In this document: positions 7,276 to 16,067 of the stretch, piece by piece | Layout of the letters: the number at the start of each line of letters is the position of its first letter | How positions within the stretch are numbered: the stretch's first letter is position 1 | Source of the DNA: Alteriqipengyuania lutimaris | GTDB lineage: Bacteria > Pseudomonadota > Alphaproteobacteria > Sphingomonadales > Sphingomonadaceae | DNA: 64,000 nt | Assembly: GCF_003363135.1 (NCBI RefSeq) | Contig: NZ_QRBB01000001.1 | Coordinates: forward strand, 372,001-436,000 | Reading direction: 5' to 3' | Notes under the pieces: model-generated | The model's input: only the letters and a program-made list of their open reading frames with translations | Databases searched by the model: none | What the model was told of the DNA's origin: nothing | Program-made: the position numbers and the translations under genes

Positions 7276-8550
7276 CTAACCTTGGTAGCGCTGCCGCCGG
7301 CTTGCCAGGTCGACCACGTTTCCAGCGGCGTCGAGCGACGAACCGCCATATTGAATGACCTCACCCCCATCTCGAAGTTGGTCGAGGTAAGTGCTCCACC
7401 ATTGGTGCATGTCGACCCGTTCCTGCCAGTAGCTTGCGCGGTTGTAGGTTCCGCGCACAGCGTTCCGATCGGTATGCGCGAGCGACCGTTCGATTGCGTC
7501 TGGATTGAACTTGCCACTTTCATTGAGCAGCGTGGATGCAGTCGAACGCCAGCCGTGCGAAGTCATCTCGTCCTTTGAGTAGCCCATTCTACGCAGCGCT
7601 TGGTTCATGGTGTTCTCACTCATTGGTCGGCGCCGTGTGTGAAAGGCTTCGAATGCGTAGCCGTCAGGACCGGTCAGCTCATAGAGTTCGCGTAGATATG
7701 CGATCACTTGCCGCGTGAGGGGCACCATATGGGGTTTGCGCATCTTCATTCGCTCAGCTGGAATACGCCATTCCGCCTTTTCGAAGTTGAACTCGTCCCA
7801 TGTTGCCATGCGCAACTCTCCAGGACGGGCCATGACATGCGGTAGGATCTGCAGAGCGAGGCGCGTTATTAGGTGACCGTCGTATTCGTCGATCGCGCGA
7901 AGCAGGTCCGCGACCTGCTCGGGTTTCTCAAGCGCCGCGTGATGCTTCGGCTTAGGGCTCTTTAAGGCTCCCTTGAGGACGGCAGCCGGATCGTTTTCAG
8001 CCCGTAATGTGGCAACCGCGTAGCGAAAAACGCGACTCACAAAAGAGCGACATCGCCTCGCCGTTTCGAACTTGCCATGGGCTTCGATGCGTCGAAGGGC
8101 GGCAAGCACGTCGGCAGGCCGGATCTGGCCAACAGGAAGCGGATGCAGCGGCTTGAGCTCGTCGAGATACCAAAGGGCCTTCTTGATGGTCTGTTGCGAT
8201 AGCTCCTCATCCACCATCTTCTTTTCAATAAATTCGCGCGCTACCGATACGAAGGTGGTCTCTGCAGCGAGCGCCGCAACCAATTTGGCTTGTCGACGCT
8301 CAATCGCAGGATCCTTCCCTGCAGCGACGAGTGCACGCGCCTCATCACGAAACTTGCGAGCCTCCGCGAGCGAGACATCCGGATAGCGGCCAAGAGATTG
8401 TCGCTTTTCGACGCCGTGAAGACGGTATTTGACCCGCCATAGTTTCGAGCCATTGGGCATCACCTCGATGTAGAGCCCGCGCTCGTCAGCACGCTTATAG
8501 GGTTTCTCTGTAGGTTTGAGATTGCGCAAGGCGATATCGGTGAAGGCCAA
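7276..8550 (-). CDS. P4-type tyrosine integrase
   Basis: 424 residues. The N-terminus (about 1-90) is the DUF4102 arm-binding domain (LTD-like start, KLWRVKYR, SLGRYPDVSLAEAR). The catalytic domain has the tyrosine recombinase set: Arg242 in MARPGELR, His332 and Arg335 in HGWR, His359 in LAHTD and Tyr369 in GTYNR. Enzymes of this class insert islands at the 3' end of tRNA genes, and a tRNA-Leu whose 3' end faces this gene lies 237 bases away. The gene reads away from the tRNA into the island, with candidate arm sites in between. It appears intact. Confidence 0.95.
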   Translation of the reverse strand: MAFTDIALRNLKPTEKPYKRADERGLYIEVMPNGSKLWRVKYRLHGVEKRQSLGRYPDVSLAEARKFRDEARALVAAGKDPAIERRQAKLVAALAAETTFVSVAREFIEKKMVDEELSQQTIKKALWYLDELKPLHPLPVGQIRPADVLAALRRIEAHGKFETARRCRSFVSRVFRYAVATLRAENDPAAVLKGALKSPKPKHHAALEKPEQVADLLRAIDEYDGHLITRLALQILPHVMARPGELRMATWDEFNFEKAEWRIPAERMKMRKPHMVPLTRQVIAYLRELYELTGPDGYAFEAFHTRRRPMSENTMNQALRRMGYSKDEMTSHGWRSTASTLLNESGKFNPDAIERSLAHTDRNAVRGTYNRASYWQERVDMHQWWSTYLDQLRDGGEVIQYGGSSLDAAGNVVDLASRRQRYQG

Positions 8551-8600
8551 CGTCCTATTCCCTTTTCGGAGCCAGCCGAGAACTAGAGATTACAGCCAAC

Positions 8601-8677
8601 CCAGTTTTGGGGGCAACTCAGGGTTCAGAGGCAGGTTCAAAATCGCCTACTTGCCCCCAAGCTGCCCCCAAAACTGG
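8601..8677. promoter_or_regulatory. Candidate integrase arm-type sites
   Basis: Between the integrase and tRNA-Leu there are three copies of a TGCCCCCAA-type word. Two lie in direct repeat 11 bases apart (8652 and 8663) and one is inverted at 8605-8615. The outer pair extends to a 15-base perfect inverted repeat, CCAGTTTTGGGGGCA (8601-8615) and its complement (8663-8677). Repeats of this kind beside an attachment core suit the arm-binding domain of the integrase; autoregulation of its promoter is the alternative. Confidence 0.5.
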
Positions 8678-8786
8678 CTTGGCTGCCCTGATATCTCACT
8701 GGACATTCCAGGACTAACAACCCCTCGAAACTGGCAGATTTCTGCGGGTTTGTCGAGGCATCTTGGGATGCACTGGAATGGAAAAG

Positions 8787-8873
8787 TGGTGCCCAGAAGA
8801 GGACTCGAACCTCCACGACCTTGCGATCGCCGCCACCTGAAGACGGTGCGTCTACCAATTCCGCCATCTGGGC
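8787..8873 (-). tRNA. tRNA-Leu(CAG)
   Basis: 87 bases on the minus strand with the CCA tail encoded. The acceptor stem GCCCAGA pairs with TCTGGGC. The anticodon loop TTCAGGT is closed by CCGTC/GGCGG and gives anticodon CAG, reading CUG leucine codons. The T-arm has GGTTCGAGTCC. A long variable arm is present, as expected for tRNA-Leu. Its 3' end faces the integrase, so it is the likely attachment site of the island, and the gene is intact after integration. Confidence 0.95.
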
Positions 8874-8921
8874 ACACAGGGGCAGCGCGTCACGTTTGCG
8901 CTCGCCCGGGGTAGGGGCGGG

Positions 8922-8951
8922 CCATTAGCGAAGGGCGCCCTGCCCTGTCAA
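8922..8951 (-). promoter_or_regulatory. Candidate promoter of tRNA-Leu
   Basis: On the minus strand a perfect TTGACA (8946-8951) is followed after 17-18 bases by CTAATGG (8922-8928), about 50 bases before the tRNA 5' end. Confidence 0.55.
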
Positions 8952-9101
8952 CGCATTTGGCAGGCAATCCGCCATGGACGTGAGGGCGGTCTTGCAGCGC
9001 TGGCCGCCATCCGGCAAAGCGGCGACCATATTTCGGCTGGGAAAGCGCGTGCCTTCGTGCCGGTGCGGTTCAGCCCATGCTCGCAGGAAAGGCCCGATAA
9101 C

Positions 9102-10052
9102 ATGCCCATCACCAATCCGCTCGCCGACAAGCTGGTGACGATCTTCGGCGGAAGCGGGTTCATCGGCCGCCACGTCGCGGAAGACCTGCTGCAGCACAAT
9201 GCGCGCGTCCGGATCGCGAGCCGCAATCCCGAAGAGGCCTTCTCGCTCAAGCCGCTCGCCAAGCTGGGCCAGCTCCAGTTCGCCCGCTGCAACCTGCTCG
9301 ACGAAACCAGCGTGCGCGCCTGTGTCGAGGGCAGTCATGCGGTGGTCAACCTCGTCGGCAGCTTCGAGGGCGACCTGATGAAGCTGATGGGCGAGGCGGC
9401 CGGCGCGCTCGCCAGAGCGGCGAAGGAAACCGGCGCGCAGAACTTCGTCCAGATCAGCGCGATCGGCGCGGACCGCGATGGCGAAAGCGAGTACGCGCGC
9501 GCCAAGGCGCTGGGCGAGGAGCTTGTGCGCGACGCCTTTCCCGGCGCGACGATCCTGCGCCCCTCGATCCTGTTTGGGCCCGATGGCGGCATCCTCCAGA
9601 TGTTCGCCGGACTGATCTCCAGCTTACCCGTCCTGCCCGTCTTCGCGCCCGAAGCGCCGCTCCAGCTGGTGCATGTGGACGATGTGGCGGCGGCGATCGC
9701 CAAGGTGCTGGTCGAGCCGGCGGTCCATGCCGGCAAGACCTACGAGCTTGCCGGGCCGGATCGCTGGACGATGCTCGACCTGAACCGGAGAATTGCAGGG
9801 GCCCAGCGGCGCAAGCGCACCTTCCTGCCCATGCCGGACCGGGCGAGCGCGGCCTTCGCCGCCCTGCCGGGCACGCCGATGAACAAGGACCAGTGGCGCA
9901 TGCTCCAGCAGGGCAGCATCGCCGACGGGAGCCATCCGGGTCTGGACGCGCTCGGCATCCAGCCGCGCCCGCTCGAACTGGTGATCGACCGCTACATGGT
10001 CCATTTCCGCAAGCATGGGCGCTTTGCGGACAAGCTGGATACGGCGCGCTAG
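9102..10052 (+). CDS. NAD(P)-binding epimerase-like protein (complex I NDUFA9 family)
   Basis: 316 residues. The N-terminal Rossmann motif VTIFGGSGFIGRHVAEDLL binds NAD(P). Later features include NLVGSFEG, ISAIGADRDGESEYARAKALGE with the YxxxK pair, and ILRPSILFGPDGG. This is the atypical SDR subgroup that includes the 39-kDa NDUFA9 subunit of respiratory complex I; free-standing bacterial members are common in alphaproteobacteria and their substrate is not settled. The ATG at 9102 has AGGAAAGG upstream and gives the normal N-terminus; the frame is open a little further up. It ends overlapping the stop of the converging NfeD gene by 4 bases. Confidence 0.85.
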   Translation: MPITNPLADKLVTIFGGSGFIGRHVAEDLLQHNARVRIASRNPEEAFSLKPLAKLGQLQFARCNLLDETSVRACVEGSHAVVNLVGSFEGDLMKLMGEAAGALARAAKETGAQNFVQISAIGADRDGESEYARAKALGEELVRDAFPGATILRPSILFGPDGGILQMFAGLISSLPVLPVFAPEAPLQLVHVDDVAAAIAKVLVEPAVHAGKTYELAGPDRWTMLDLNRRIAGAQRRKRTFLPMPDRASAAFAALPGTPMNKDQWRMLQQGSIADGSHPGLDALGIQPRPLELVIDRYMVHFRKHGRFADKLDTAR

Positions 10053-10540
10053 CGTCCCGCCGCCGGTTCGCTGCCGTCCGAAGGGGCCTTGTCAGCGATC
10101 AGGGCGATCGGCTCGACCAGCAGGATCGCACCGTCATTGCCGCTGATCCTTACGCGTTCGCCCGCGGCGGTGTCCGGCCCGCGCGCGATCCATTCGCTGT
10201 CGCCCACGCGCACCCGCCCGCTGCCGCTTTCGATCGGCTGCACCACTAGGGCAGTCTCGCCTACCATACGCCCGCCGCGCTGGTTGAGCAGCGGGTCCGA
10301 ACTCACGATCGGCTGATCGCGCAGGTAGCGGCGCGCGCTGTAGACCGAGATCAGCGACAGGCTGACGAAGCTGATGATCTCCAACGGCCAGCCGAAGTCG
10401 AACAGGAAGCTGAGGCCCCCGGTGGCGAGCGCGGCCACCGCGAGCCACATGAGGTAGACGCCCGGGGCCAGCAGCTCGAGCGTTGCGAGGGCGAGGCCCA
10501 GCGCCAGCCACAGCCAGTAATTGTCGATCCCGTCGATCAC
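10049..10540 (-). CDS. NfeD-like membrane protein
   Basis: 163 residues. Three to four hydrophobic segments fill the first half (YWLWLALGLALATLELLAPG is typical of NfeD). The second half is the soluble OB-fold NfeD domain with GGRMVGETALVVQPI and a GRVRVGDSEWIARG stretch. Proteins of this type partner with SPFH proteins in membrane microdomains and quality control. Its start overlaps the stop of the SPFH gene by 4 bases, so translation is probably coupled. Confidence 0.88.
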   Translation of the reverse strand: MIDGIDNYWLWLALGLALATLELLAPGVYLMWLAVAALATGGLSFLFDFGWPLEIISFVSLSLISVYSARRYLRDQPIVSSDPLLNQRGGRMVGETALVVQPIESGSGRVRVGDSEWIARGPDTAAGERVRISGNDGAILLVEPIALIADKAPSDGSEPAAGR

Positions 10541-11574
10541 GATGGGTCGCCGCTGCCCGTGCGCGGAACTCCGCTGCCCGACATGGGCGTGCGTTGCCGT
10601 TCCCGGGTCACGGGATCGCGTCCGCCGGAGAGCGGCACGCCATTATCGGGCGCGTTGCTGTCGCCCGGTTGCACCGCGCCGCGCACCAGCTCGCCGATGC
10701 CGCCGAGCGAGCCGATCAGCTGCGTCGCCTCGACCGGGAACAGGATCGTCTTGGCATTGGGGCTGTCGGCGAACTTGCCGATCGCCTTGGTGTATTCCTG
10801 CGCGACGAAGTAATTGATCGCCTGTTGGCCGTTGCTGGCGATCGCGTCCGAGACGAATTGCGTGGCCTTGGCTTCGGCCTCGGCCGCACGTTCGCGCGCT
10901 TCGGCGTCGCGGAAGGCGGCTTCGCGCTTGCCTTCGGCTTCGAGGATGGCGGACTGCTTGGAGCCTTCGGCGCGCAGGATGGCGGACGTCTTGTCACCCT
11001 CCGCCTCGAGAATTTCGGCGCGCTTGAGGCGTTCCGCCTTCATCTGCCGTGCCATCGCCTCGGAAATGTCGCGCGGCGGACGGATGTCCTTGATCTCGAC
11101 CCGGGTGATCTTGATCCCCCAGGGCGACGTCGCGTGGTCGACCACGCTGAGCAGGCGCGCATTGATCTCGTCGCGCTTGGACAGGGTTTCGTCCAGATCC
11201 ATGCTGCCCATGACGGTGCGCAGGTTGGTGGTGGTGAGCGCCATGATCGCATTGTTCAGGCCAGAGACCTCGTAGGCGGCCTTGGGCGCATCGAGCACCT
11301 GGAAGAAAACCACCGCGTCGACGCCGACCATCGCATTGTCGGCGGTGATGATTTCCTGACCGGGAATGTCGAGCACCTGCTCCATCATGTTGATCCGATG
11401 GCCGACGCGGTCGAACACCGGAAAGATGATGGTCAGCCCGGGCTGGGCCGCCTTGGTGAATTTGCCGAAACGCTCGATCGTGTAGACGTAGCCCTGCTTC
11501 ACCGTCGTGACGGCTGCCATCACGAACACGAGCAGCAGGAAAACCAGCAGACCCAGTGCGATTGCCAAACCCAT
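10537..11574 (-). CDS. SPFH/Band 7 protein, stomatin/QmcA type
   Basis: 345 residues. A single N-terminal membrane helix (about 3-22) is followed by VKQGYVYTIERFGKFT, the classic start of the SPFH domain, then ITRVEIKDIRPP and a long Ala/Glu-rich coiled coil (roughly 195-245) built from RAEGSKQSAILEAEG-like repeats. Such proteins form large membrane-anchored cages that work with FtsH or NfeD in membrane protein quality control. First gene of a two-gene operon with the NfeD homologue. Confidence 0.9.
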   Translation of the reverse strand: MGLAIALGLLVFLLLVFVMAAVTTVKQGYVYTIERFGKFTKAAQPGLTIIFPVFDRVGHRINMMEQVLDIPGQEIITADNAMVGVDAVVFFQVLDAPKAAYEVSGLNNAIMALTTTNLRTVMGSMDLDETLSKRDEINARLLSVVDHATSPWGIKITRVEIKDIRPPRDISEAMARQMKAERLKRAEILEAEGDKTSAILRAEGSKQSAILEAEGKREAAFRDAEARERAAEAEAKATQFVSDAIASNGQQAINYFVAQEYTKAIGKFADSPNAKTILFPVEATQLIGSLGGIGELVRGAVQPGDSNAPDNGVPLSGGRDPVTRERQRTPMSGSGVPRTGSGDPS

Positions 11575-11663
11575 TGCGACCTCTCCCTAGATAGATCGCA
11601 AGTCTAGCCCGCGCGGCTCGCCCGGCCAAGGAAAACCGGATGCGCAGGGGCGCGAGGCGCACG

Positions 11664-11694
11664 AAAAAAGGGGCCGCCTCGCGGCAGCCCCTTC
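11664..11694 (-). terminator. Rho-independent terminator
   Basis: Reading the minus strand, AAGGGGCTGCCG and CGGCCCCTT form a strong stem around a GAGG loop and are followed by a run of Ts. It lies 30 bases after the small exported protein gene. The operon of SPFH and NfeD starts just beyond. Confidence 0.75.
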
Positions 11695-11723
11695 TTGAAT
11701 ACGTTCACTGATCGGTCTGGCGA

Positions 11724-11948
11724 TCAGGCGCTGACCGCATCGTCGTCATCGTCGGTAAGTTCGATACCGGCAAAGATCGCGCCGGCGACGAGGGCGATGA
11801 CTGCCAGCTGGCTGATCCCGGCCGAGCCGCCCAGTTCCGATTCACCGCCGACCGGAGCGGTCGTACGTGCGGTTTCGGCGTGTGCGGCGATCGAGCCGCC
11901 AGCCATGAGAAGTGCCGCTGCCGCGACGAAAGTTTTACCAAAACGCAC
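11724..11948 (-). CDS. Small exported protein with C-terminal membrane segment
   Basis: 74 residues from a GTG at 11948, chosen because AGGGGA sits 6 bases upstream; a TTG at 11966 is in frame but has no such site. A signal peptide (cleavage after AAHA) is followed by a short polar stretch, a hydrophobic segment ISQLAVIALVAGAIFAG and an acidic end with five consecutive aspartates. No family recognised, though exported mini-proteins with a glycine/alanine helix of this kind are frequent in sphingomonads. A terminator follows, so it is transcribed alone. Confidence 0.65.
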   Translation of the reverse strand: MRFGKTFVAAAALLMAGGSIAAHAETARTTAPVGGESELGGSAGISQLAVIALVAGAIFAGIELTDDDDDAVSA

Positions 11949-12066
11949 AAGTTGTCCCCTAATCAAAAAACAATTTCGTTGCCGTTTTGCATGGGCTCGG
12001 CGCCGAACGCAAGCCCATCAATTCAATTGCTTCGGGCACGTCACATTCGCGCAACAGGTCCGGCGG

Positions 12067-12945
12067 TCACAGCGCCGCGTCGTACAGCGCCATCAGATCC
12101 GCATAGGCACGCTCCGCCGCGGCTTCGTCGTAGGCCGGGCTGTCGGGCACGGTCCATCCATGGTCGCCCGCGTAGACTTCGATCTTGGCAGGCCGCCCCG
12201 CTTCGGCGGCGGCTTCGCGCAAGATCGTCTTGTGATCGGGTGCTTCGGCATCGTCGTCCTGCGCGATTGCCACGAGGTAGCGCGCCTGCGTATCGTCGAA
12301 GGTGCGATGCGGGCTCAGCGGATCGTCGTCCCGCACCAGCCCGCCGCCGTGGAAGCTCGCCACGCCCTTGATGCGCGAGGGAACGGCCGCAGCAGACCAG
12401 AAGGTGAAGGGCCCGCCCATGCAGTAGCCCTGCGTCCCGATGCCGCGCGACGTATCGACCTCCGGCTGCGAGTCCAGCCAGCCGACCGCCGAGGCGGCAT
12501 CGGCCATGATCGCTTCGGCGTCGAGCTTGCCGCGCCACGGGCGGACCTTCTGGAAACCGTCATTGCCCGCGAAATCCGCGAAGTCGGTAAATTGCTGACC
12601 GGACACGTCGCGGTAGTAGGGATTGACCACCAGCACCGCGTAGCCCCGCGCGGCGAGCCGGCGTGCCATGTTGCGCTTCGCCTCGCGCAGGCCCGCGATG
12701 TCGGGCCAGAAGAGCACGGCAGGCGACGGGCGCGAGACCGGCGCGACGAAAAAGCCGTCCATGGTCCCTGCGCTGGTCGTGAAGCTGACCTGACGCTCGC
12801 TCAGCGCAGGGGGCGCGATGGCGCCATCCCCGCTGGCGCCCATCGGCGCGCACGCGCCCACCGCGGCAACGCCGGTCAGCAGACCGAACTGCCGCCGGTT
12901 GAGCCCGTCCTTCGCCCAGCGGGCCAGTTTCGCTTCATCGCACAT
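12067..12945 (-). CDS. Dienelactone hydrolase family protein, Tat-exported
   Basis: 292 residues. A twin-arginine stretch NRRQFGLLTGVAAVGAC near the start suggests Tat export, possibly as a lipoprotein. The alpha/beta-hydrolase part has the dienelactone hydrolase nucleophile motif GYCMGG (Cys in place of Ser), an aspartate in the VAIAQDDD region and the histidine in GDHGW. Substrate unknown. ATG 12945 is preferred over 12951 because GGAGG lies 6 bases upstream of it. Stands alone between the YceI gene and the small exported protein. Confidence 0.87.
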   Translation of the reverse strand: MCDEAKLARWAKDGLNRRQFGLLTGVAAVGACAPMGASGDGAIAPPALSERQVSFTTSAGTMDGFFVAPVSRPSPAVLFWPDIAGLREAKRNMARRLAARGYAVLVVNPYYRDVSGQQFTDFADFAGNDGFQKVRPWRGKLDAEAIMADAASAVGWLDSQPEVDTSRGIGTQGYCMGGPFTFWSAAAVPSRIKGVASFHGGGLVRDDDPLSPHRTFDDTQARYLVAIAQDDDAEAPDHKTILREAAAEAGRPAKIEVYAGDHGWTVPDSPAYDEAAAERAYADLMALYDAAL

Positions 12946-13018
12946 GTGCATCCTCCCCCATTCATCCGACGAGATGTCGTTCGGCTCTTACGTCGCCCGG
13001 TCGTGCCGGGTTACGCGC

Positions 13019-13669
13019 CTAGCGCTTTTCGAACGCGACGGTGATTTCCAATTCGACCTCGTCGCTCACCATCGGAACGGCATATGCGACGCCGAAGGCC
13101 GAGCGGTTGATGGTCGTTTCGCCCTGGAAGCCGATCGTCTCGACATCGCTCATCGGATTGGAACCCGCGCCGGTGAACTCGGTGTCGATCACGATCGGGC
13201 GCGTCACGCCGTTCATGGTCAGGTTGCCCCTGACCATGGCCGAGGTGCCGTCCTCACCCAGCTCGACCGAGGTCGACTGGAAGCGCGCCATGCCCGGTTC
13301 GGGGCCGAAGAAATCGGGCTCGGCACCGTCCTTGCCGGGGCGCAGCAGGTGATCGCGCAAGCCTTCGCTCACCACCGACAGGCTCGTGATCGGAAGGCTG
13401 ACATCGACCACCGCTTCTTCGGGATTGGCGGGATCGATGGTGAGCGTGCCCTCGGCATCGCCGAAGAGGCCGAAATAGTCGTTGAAGCCGAAGTGATCGA
13501 CCGTCCAGCCGACCAGCGTGTGCGCCGGGTCGGTCTGGTACGTCCCGCCACTGACGCGGCTTACGTCGACCTGTCCGGGCAGTTCGGGCGCGCTGTCCTG
13601 CAGCGCGAGGGCGGGGACGGTGGCGGCCCCGACAAGGGCTAGAACGGCGGCGGATTGATAGGTGCGCAC
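13019..13669 (-). CDS. YceI family periplasmic protein
   Basis: 216 residues from a GTG with GGGAG 6 bases upstream. Signal peptide ends near ALA at about 23. The YceI lipocalin-like barrel shows as YQTDPAHTLVGWTVDHFGFNDYFGLF near the start, LTMNGVTRPI in the middle and NRSAFGV near the end. YceI proteins bind polyisoprenoid lipids in the periplasm; a physiological role is often unclear. Single gene, upstream of the dienelactone hydrolase on the same strand with a 73-base gap. Confidence 0.92.
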   Translation of the reverse strand: MRTYQSAAVLALVGAATVPALALQDSAPELPGQVDVSRVSGGTYQTDPAHTLVGWTVDHFGFNDYFGLFGDAEGTLTIDPANPEEAVVDVSLPITSLSVVSEGLRDHLLRPGKDGAEPDFFGPEPGMARFQSTSVELGEDGTSAMVRGNLTMNGVTRPIVIDTEFTGAGSNPMSDVETIGFQGETTINRSAFGVAYAVPMVSDEVELEITVAFEKR

Positions 13670-13883
13670 GGCTGACTCCCGGAAATGATGTTCGTGAAGA
13701 AGTGGGAACGCATTCCCCTGCTCGACCTTTCAACCCTCCCGCTTCCCGCGCGTTCCGGAAAAATTGTTCCGAGCCTCTGCTAGGCCGAGACCGGATGCGC
13801 CTGCCCGGCCCCGATCGCCAGACCACGTGACAGCCCGGTCATTGCGATATAGCATCGACCCTTCGGCTACGAAGGGACGCGAT

Positions 13884-15014
13884 ATGAAGGGTTTGCACGG
13901 ATTGGCGCTGGCGGCGGCGCTGGGCATTGCCGGAGGCTGCACACCGATCGCACAGGCTCCCGATGCTGTCGGCAGCCCGTCGATTTCTGCCGCAGCCGAG
14001 CTCGATCTCGCGGACTGGACGACGTTCGCCACCGAACCCTACCAGGGCAAGCGCGACGCGGTGAGCTTCGTCGATCGCGATCACGGGTGGTACGGGACCG
14101 GCGCCGGCGACCTCTTCCGTACGACCGACGGCGGCGCTAGCTGGCAGAAGATCGCGAGCAGGCCCGGTACCTTCGTGCGCAGCGTCGCCTTCCTGAACCG
14201 CACGACCGGCTTCATCGGCAATATCGGCACCGACTACTATCCCGGCGTGACCGACGAGACTCCGCTTTACCGGACCGACGATGCGGGCGAGACGTGGACC
14301 CGGGTCGACACGGGCGATGCGACGATCAAGGGCGTGTGCGCGATCGACGTGGTGGAGGCGCAGCGCATCCATCAGGGCCGGCTGGTGCCCCGCACGGTCA
14401 TCCATGCCGCCGGGCGCGTGGGCGGCCCCGCGGGCATCCTGCGCTCGGTCGATGGCGGCGCGACCTGGACCATGATCGACCTGTCGGACCAGGCGGGCAT
14501 GATTACCGACATCGCCTTCATGGATGAAAATGTCGGCTTCGTGTTCGGCTCCAGCAACGCCAACGTCCAGCTCTCCGAAGGTATCGTGCTGCGGACCGAA
14601 GACGGCGGGCGGACCTGGTCGGAGGTCTACCGCTCGGGCCGTCCGGGCGAGATCATCTGGAAAGGGCATTTCCCGAGCTTTGAGACCGGGTTCGGGACCG
14701 TGCAGAGCTACGATGGATCGAACGCGCAACAACGCGTCATCCGCACCCGGGACGCAGGTGCTACCTGGGAGGAGCTGAACCTCGTGCAGGATGCCGCGGC
14801 GCGCCAGTTCGGGATCGGCTTCATCGACGAACGGCGCGGCTTCGTGGGCACGATGAAAGGCGGCTTCGCGACCAACGATGGCGGCGAGACGTGGCGGAGC
14901 GTGCCGATCGCGCAGGCGGCCAACAAGTTCCAGATCCTGCGCGGCGAGGAAGAAGGGCGCGTCTACGCCATCGGCACCCAGCTGCAGGCGCTCGACTTCG
15001 CCTACGCGCGCTAG
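13884..15014 (+). CDS. Exported beta-propeller (BNR/Ycf48-like) lipoprotein
   Basis: 376 residues from ATG 13884 with GAAGGGA upstream; an open frame extends further up without family features. The start MKGLHGLALAAALGIAGGC looks like a lipoprotein signal with Cys19. The rest is made of repeats of the pattern LFRTTDGGASWQK, LYRTDDAGETWTR, LRSVDGGATWT and LRTEDGGRTW, that is, BNR/sialidase-type propeller blades, as in the photosystem assembly factor Ycf48. Bacterial members are often surface or periplasmic proteins of unknown role. Ends overlapping the converging oxygenase gene by 4 bases. Confidence 0.82.
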   Translation: MKGLHGLALAAALGIAGGCTPIAQAPDAVGSPSISAAAELDLADWTTFATEPYQGKRDAVSFVDRDHGWYGTGAGDLFRTTDGGASWQKIASRPGTFVRSVAFLNRTTGFIGNIGTDYYPGVTDETPLYRTDDAGETWTRVDTGDATIKGVCAIDVVEAQRIHQGRLVPRTVIHAAGRVGGPAGILRSVDGGATWTMIDLSDQAGMITDIAFMDENVGFVFGSSNANVQLSEGIVLRTEDGGRTWSEVYRSGRPGEIIWKGHFPSFETGFGTVQSYDGSNAQQRVIRTRDAGATWEELNLVQDAAARQFGIGFIDERRGFVGTMKGGFATNDGGETWRSVPIAQAANKFQILRGEEEGRVYAIGTQLQALDFAYAR

Positions 15015-16027
15015 CGGCGGGTCAGCGCCTCTTCGCTTTCGGCCATCAGCGTCGCAATGATCTCGGCCGCAGGTTCCTCCGCCTTGACCATGCCGACCGA
15101 CTGGCCGGCCATCAGGCTGCCGTTCTCGACATCGCCGTCGATCACCGCGCGGCGCAGCGCGCCTGCCCAGTAATGCTCGACCTGCAACTGCGCCTCCTGC
15201 ATCGCGATCTCCTCGCGGTCTAGTGACCCTGCGATCTCGCGCTGCTTCGAGGTGAACTCCTCGGTGCCCTTGTTCTTGAGCGCGCGCACCGGGATCACCG
15301 GCAGGCGCGCGTCGACCTGCACGCTGGCCACCGCGTCGCGGGCCGATGCGCGGAAGAAGGCCTTCTTGAAGTTCTCGTGCGCGATGCTTTCGGTCGCGCA
15401 GGCGAAGCGCGTGCCGAGCTGCACACCGCACGCCCCCATTTCGAGGTAGCCGGCGATCGCAGATCCGCGGCCGATCCCGCCCGCGACGAACACGAGATGC
15501 TCTTTGCTCAGCTCGGGCAGGATTTCCTGCGCCAGCACGCTGGTGGAGACCGGGCCGATATGGCCGCCTGCCTCCATCCCTTCGATCACCAGCGCATCCG
15601 CGCCGCTTCGCAACAGCTTCTTGGCCAGCGCGAGAGTAGGCGCGAAGCAGATCACCTTGGCGTGGTTCTTGCCGCCCTTGATCGCCTCGACGCTGCCCTT
15701 GGGCGGGATGCCGCCTGCCAGCACCACGTGCGTGACGCCGTGCCGCTCGCACACCGCGATCAGGTCGAACAGATCCGGATGCATCGTGATCAGGTTCACG
15801 CCGAAGGGCTGGTCGGTCAGCTTCTTCGTCTCGGCGATCTCGGTATCGAGCAGGTCGGGCGTCATCGCACCGCAGGCGATCACGCCGAAGCCGCCCGCGT
15901 TGGAGATCGCGGAAACGAGGTTGCGCTCGCTCACCCAGCTCATCGCGCCGCACAGGATCGCGTGCTTGCTGCCGAGGAACTGGGTGCCGCGCGCCATCAG
16001 CGCGTCTGTCTTGGGAGTGTTGCTCAT
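15011..16027 (-). CDS. Nitronate monooxygenase / NPD-type flavoprotein
   Basis: 338 residues from ATG 16027. A TIM-barrel FMN enzyme: GAMSWVSERNLVSAISNAGG near the start, GVNLIT, then VIEGMEAGGHIGP and VFVAGGIGRGSAIAGYLEMGA for flavin phosphate binding. The family contains nitronate monooxygenases and FabK-type enoyl-ACP reductases; the sequence alone does not decide, but the GGHIG motif and length favour nitronate monooxygenase. Probably cytosolic. It follows the LytTR gene on the same strand by 40 bases in the direction of reading order reversed, so no operon is claimed. Confidence 0.82.
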   Translation of the reverse strand: MSNTPKTDALMARGTQFLGSKHAILCGAMSWVSERNLVSAISNAGGFGVIACGAMTPDLLDTEIAETKKLTDQPFGVNLITMHPDLFDLIAVCERHGVTHVVLAGGIPPKGSVEAIKGGKNHAKVICFAPTLALAKKLLRSGADALVIEGMEAGGHIGPVSTSVLAQEILPELSKEHLVFVAGGIGRGSAIAGYLEMGACGVQLGTRFACATESIAHENFKKAFFRASARDAVASVQVDARLPVIPVRALKNKGTEEFTSKQREIAGSLDREEIAMQEAQLQVEHYWAGALRRAVIDGDVENGSLMAGQSVGMVKAEEPAAEIIATLMAESEEALTRR

Positions 16028-16067
16028 GCCAGCGCGGTTACGAGCGTCGGGCGCGGCGGGCAAGCGC

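Noticed and set aside
8647-8877. Open frame across tRNA-Leu
   Set aside because: It overlaps a complete tRNA on the same strand.
10483-11607. Long plus-strand frame antisense to the SPFH gene
   Set aside because: Mirror frame of GC-rich coding DNA; its protein has no family features while the minus strand encodes a clear SPFH protein.
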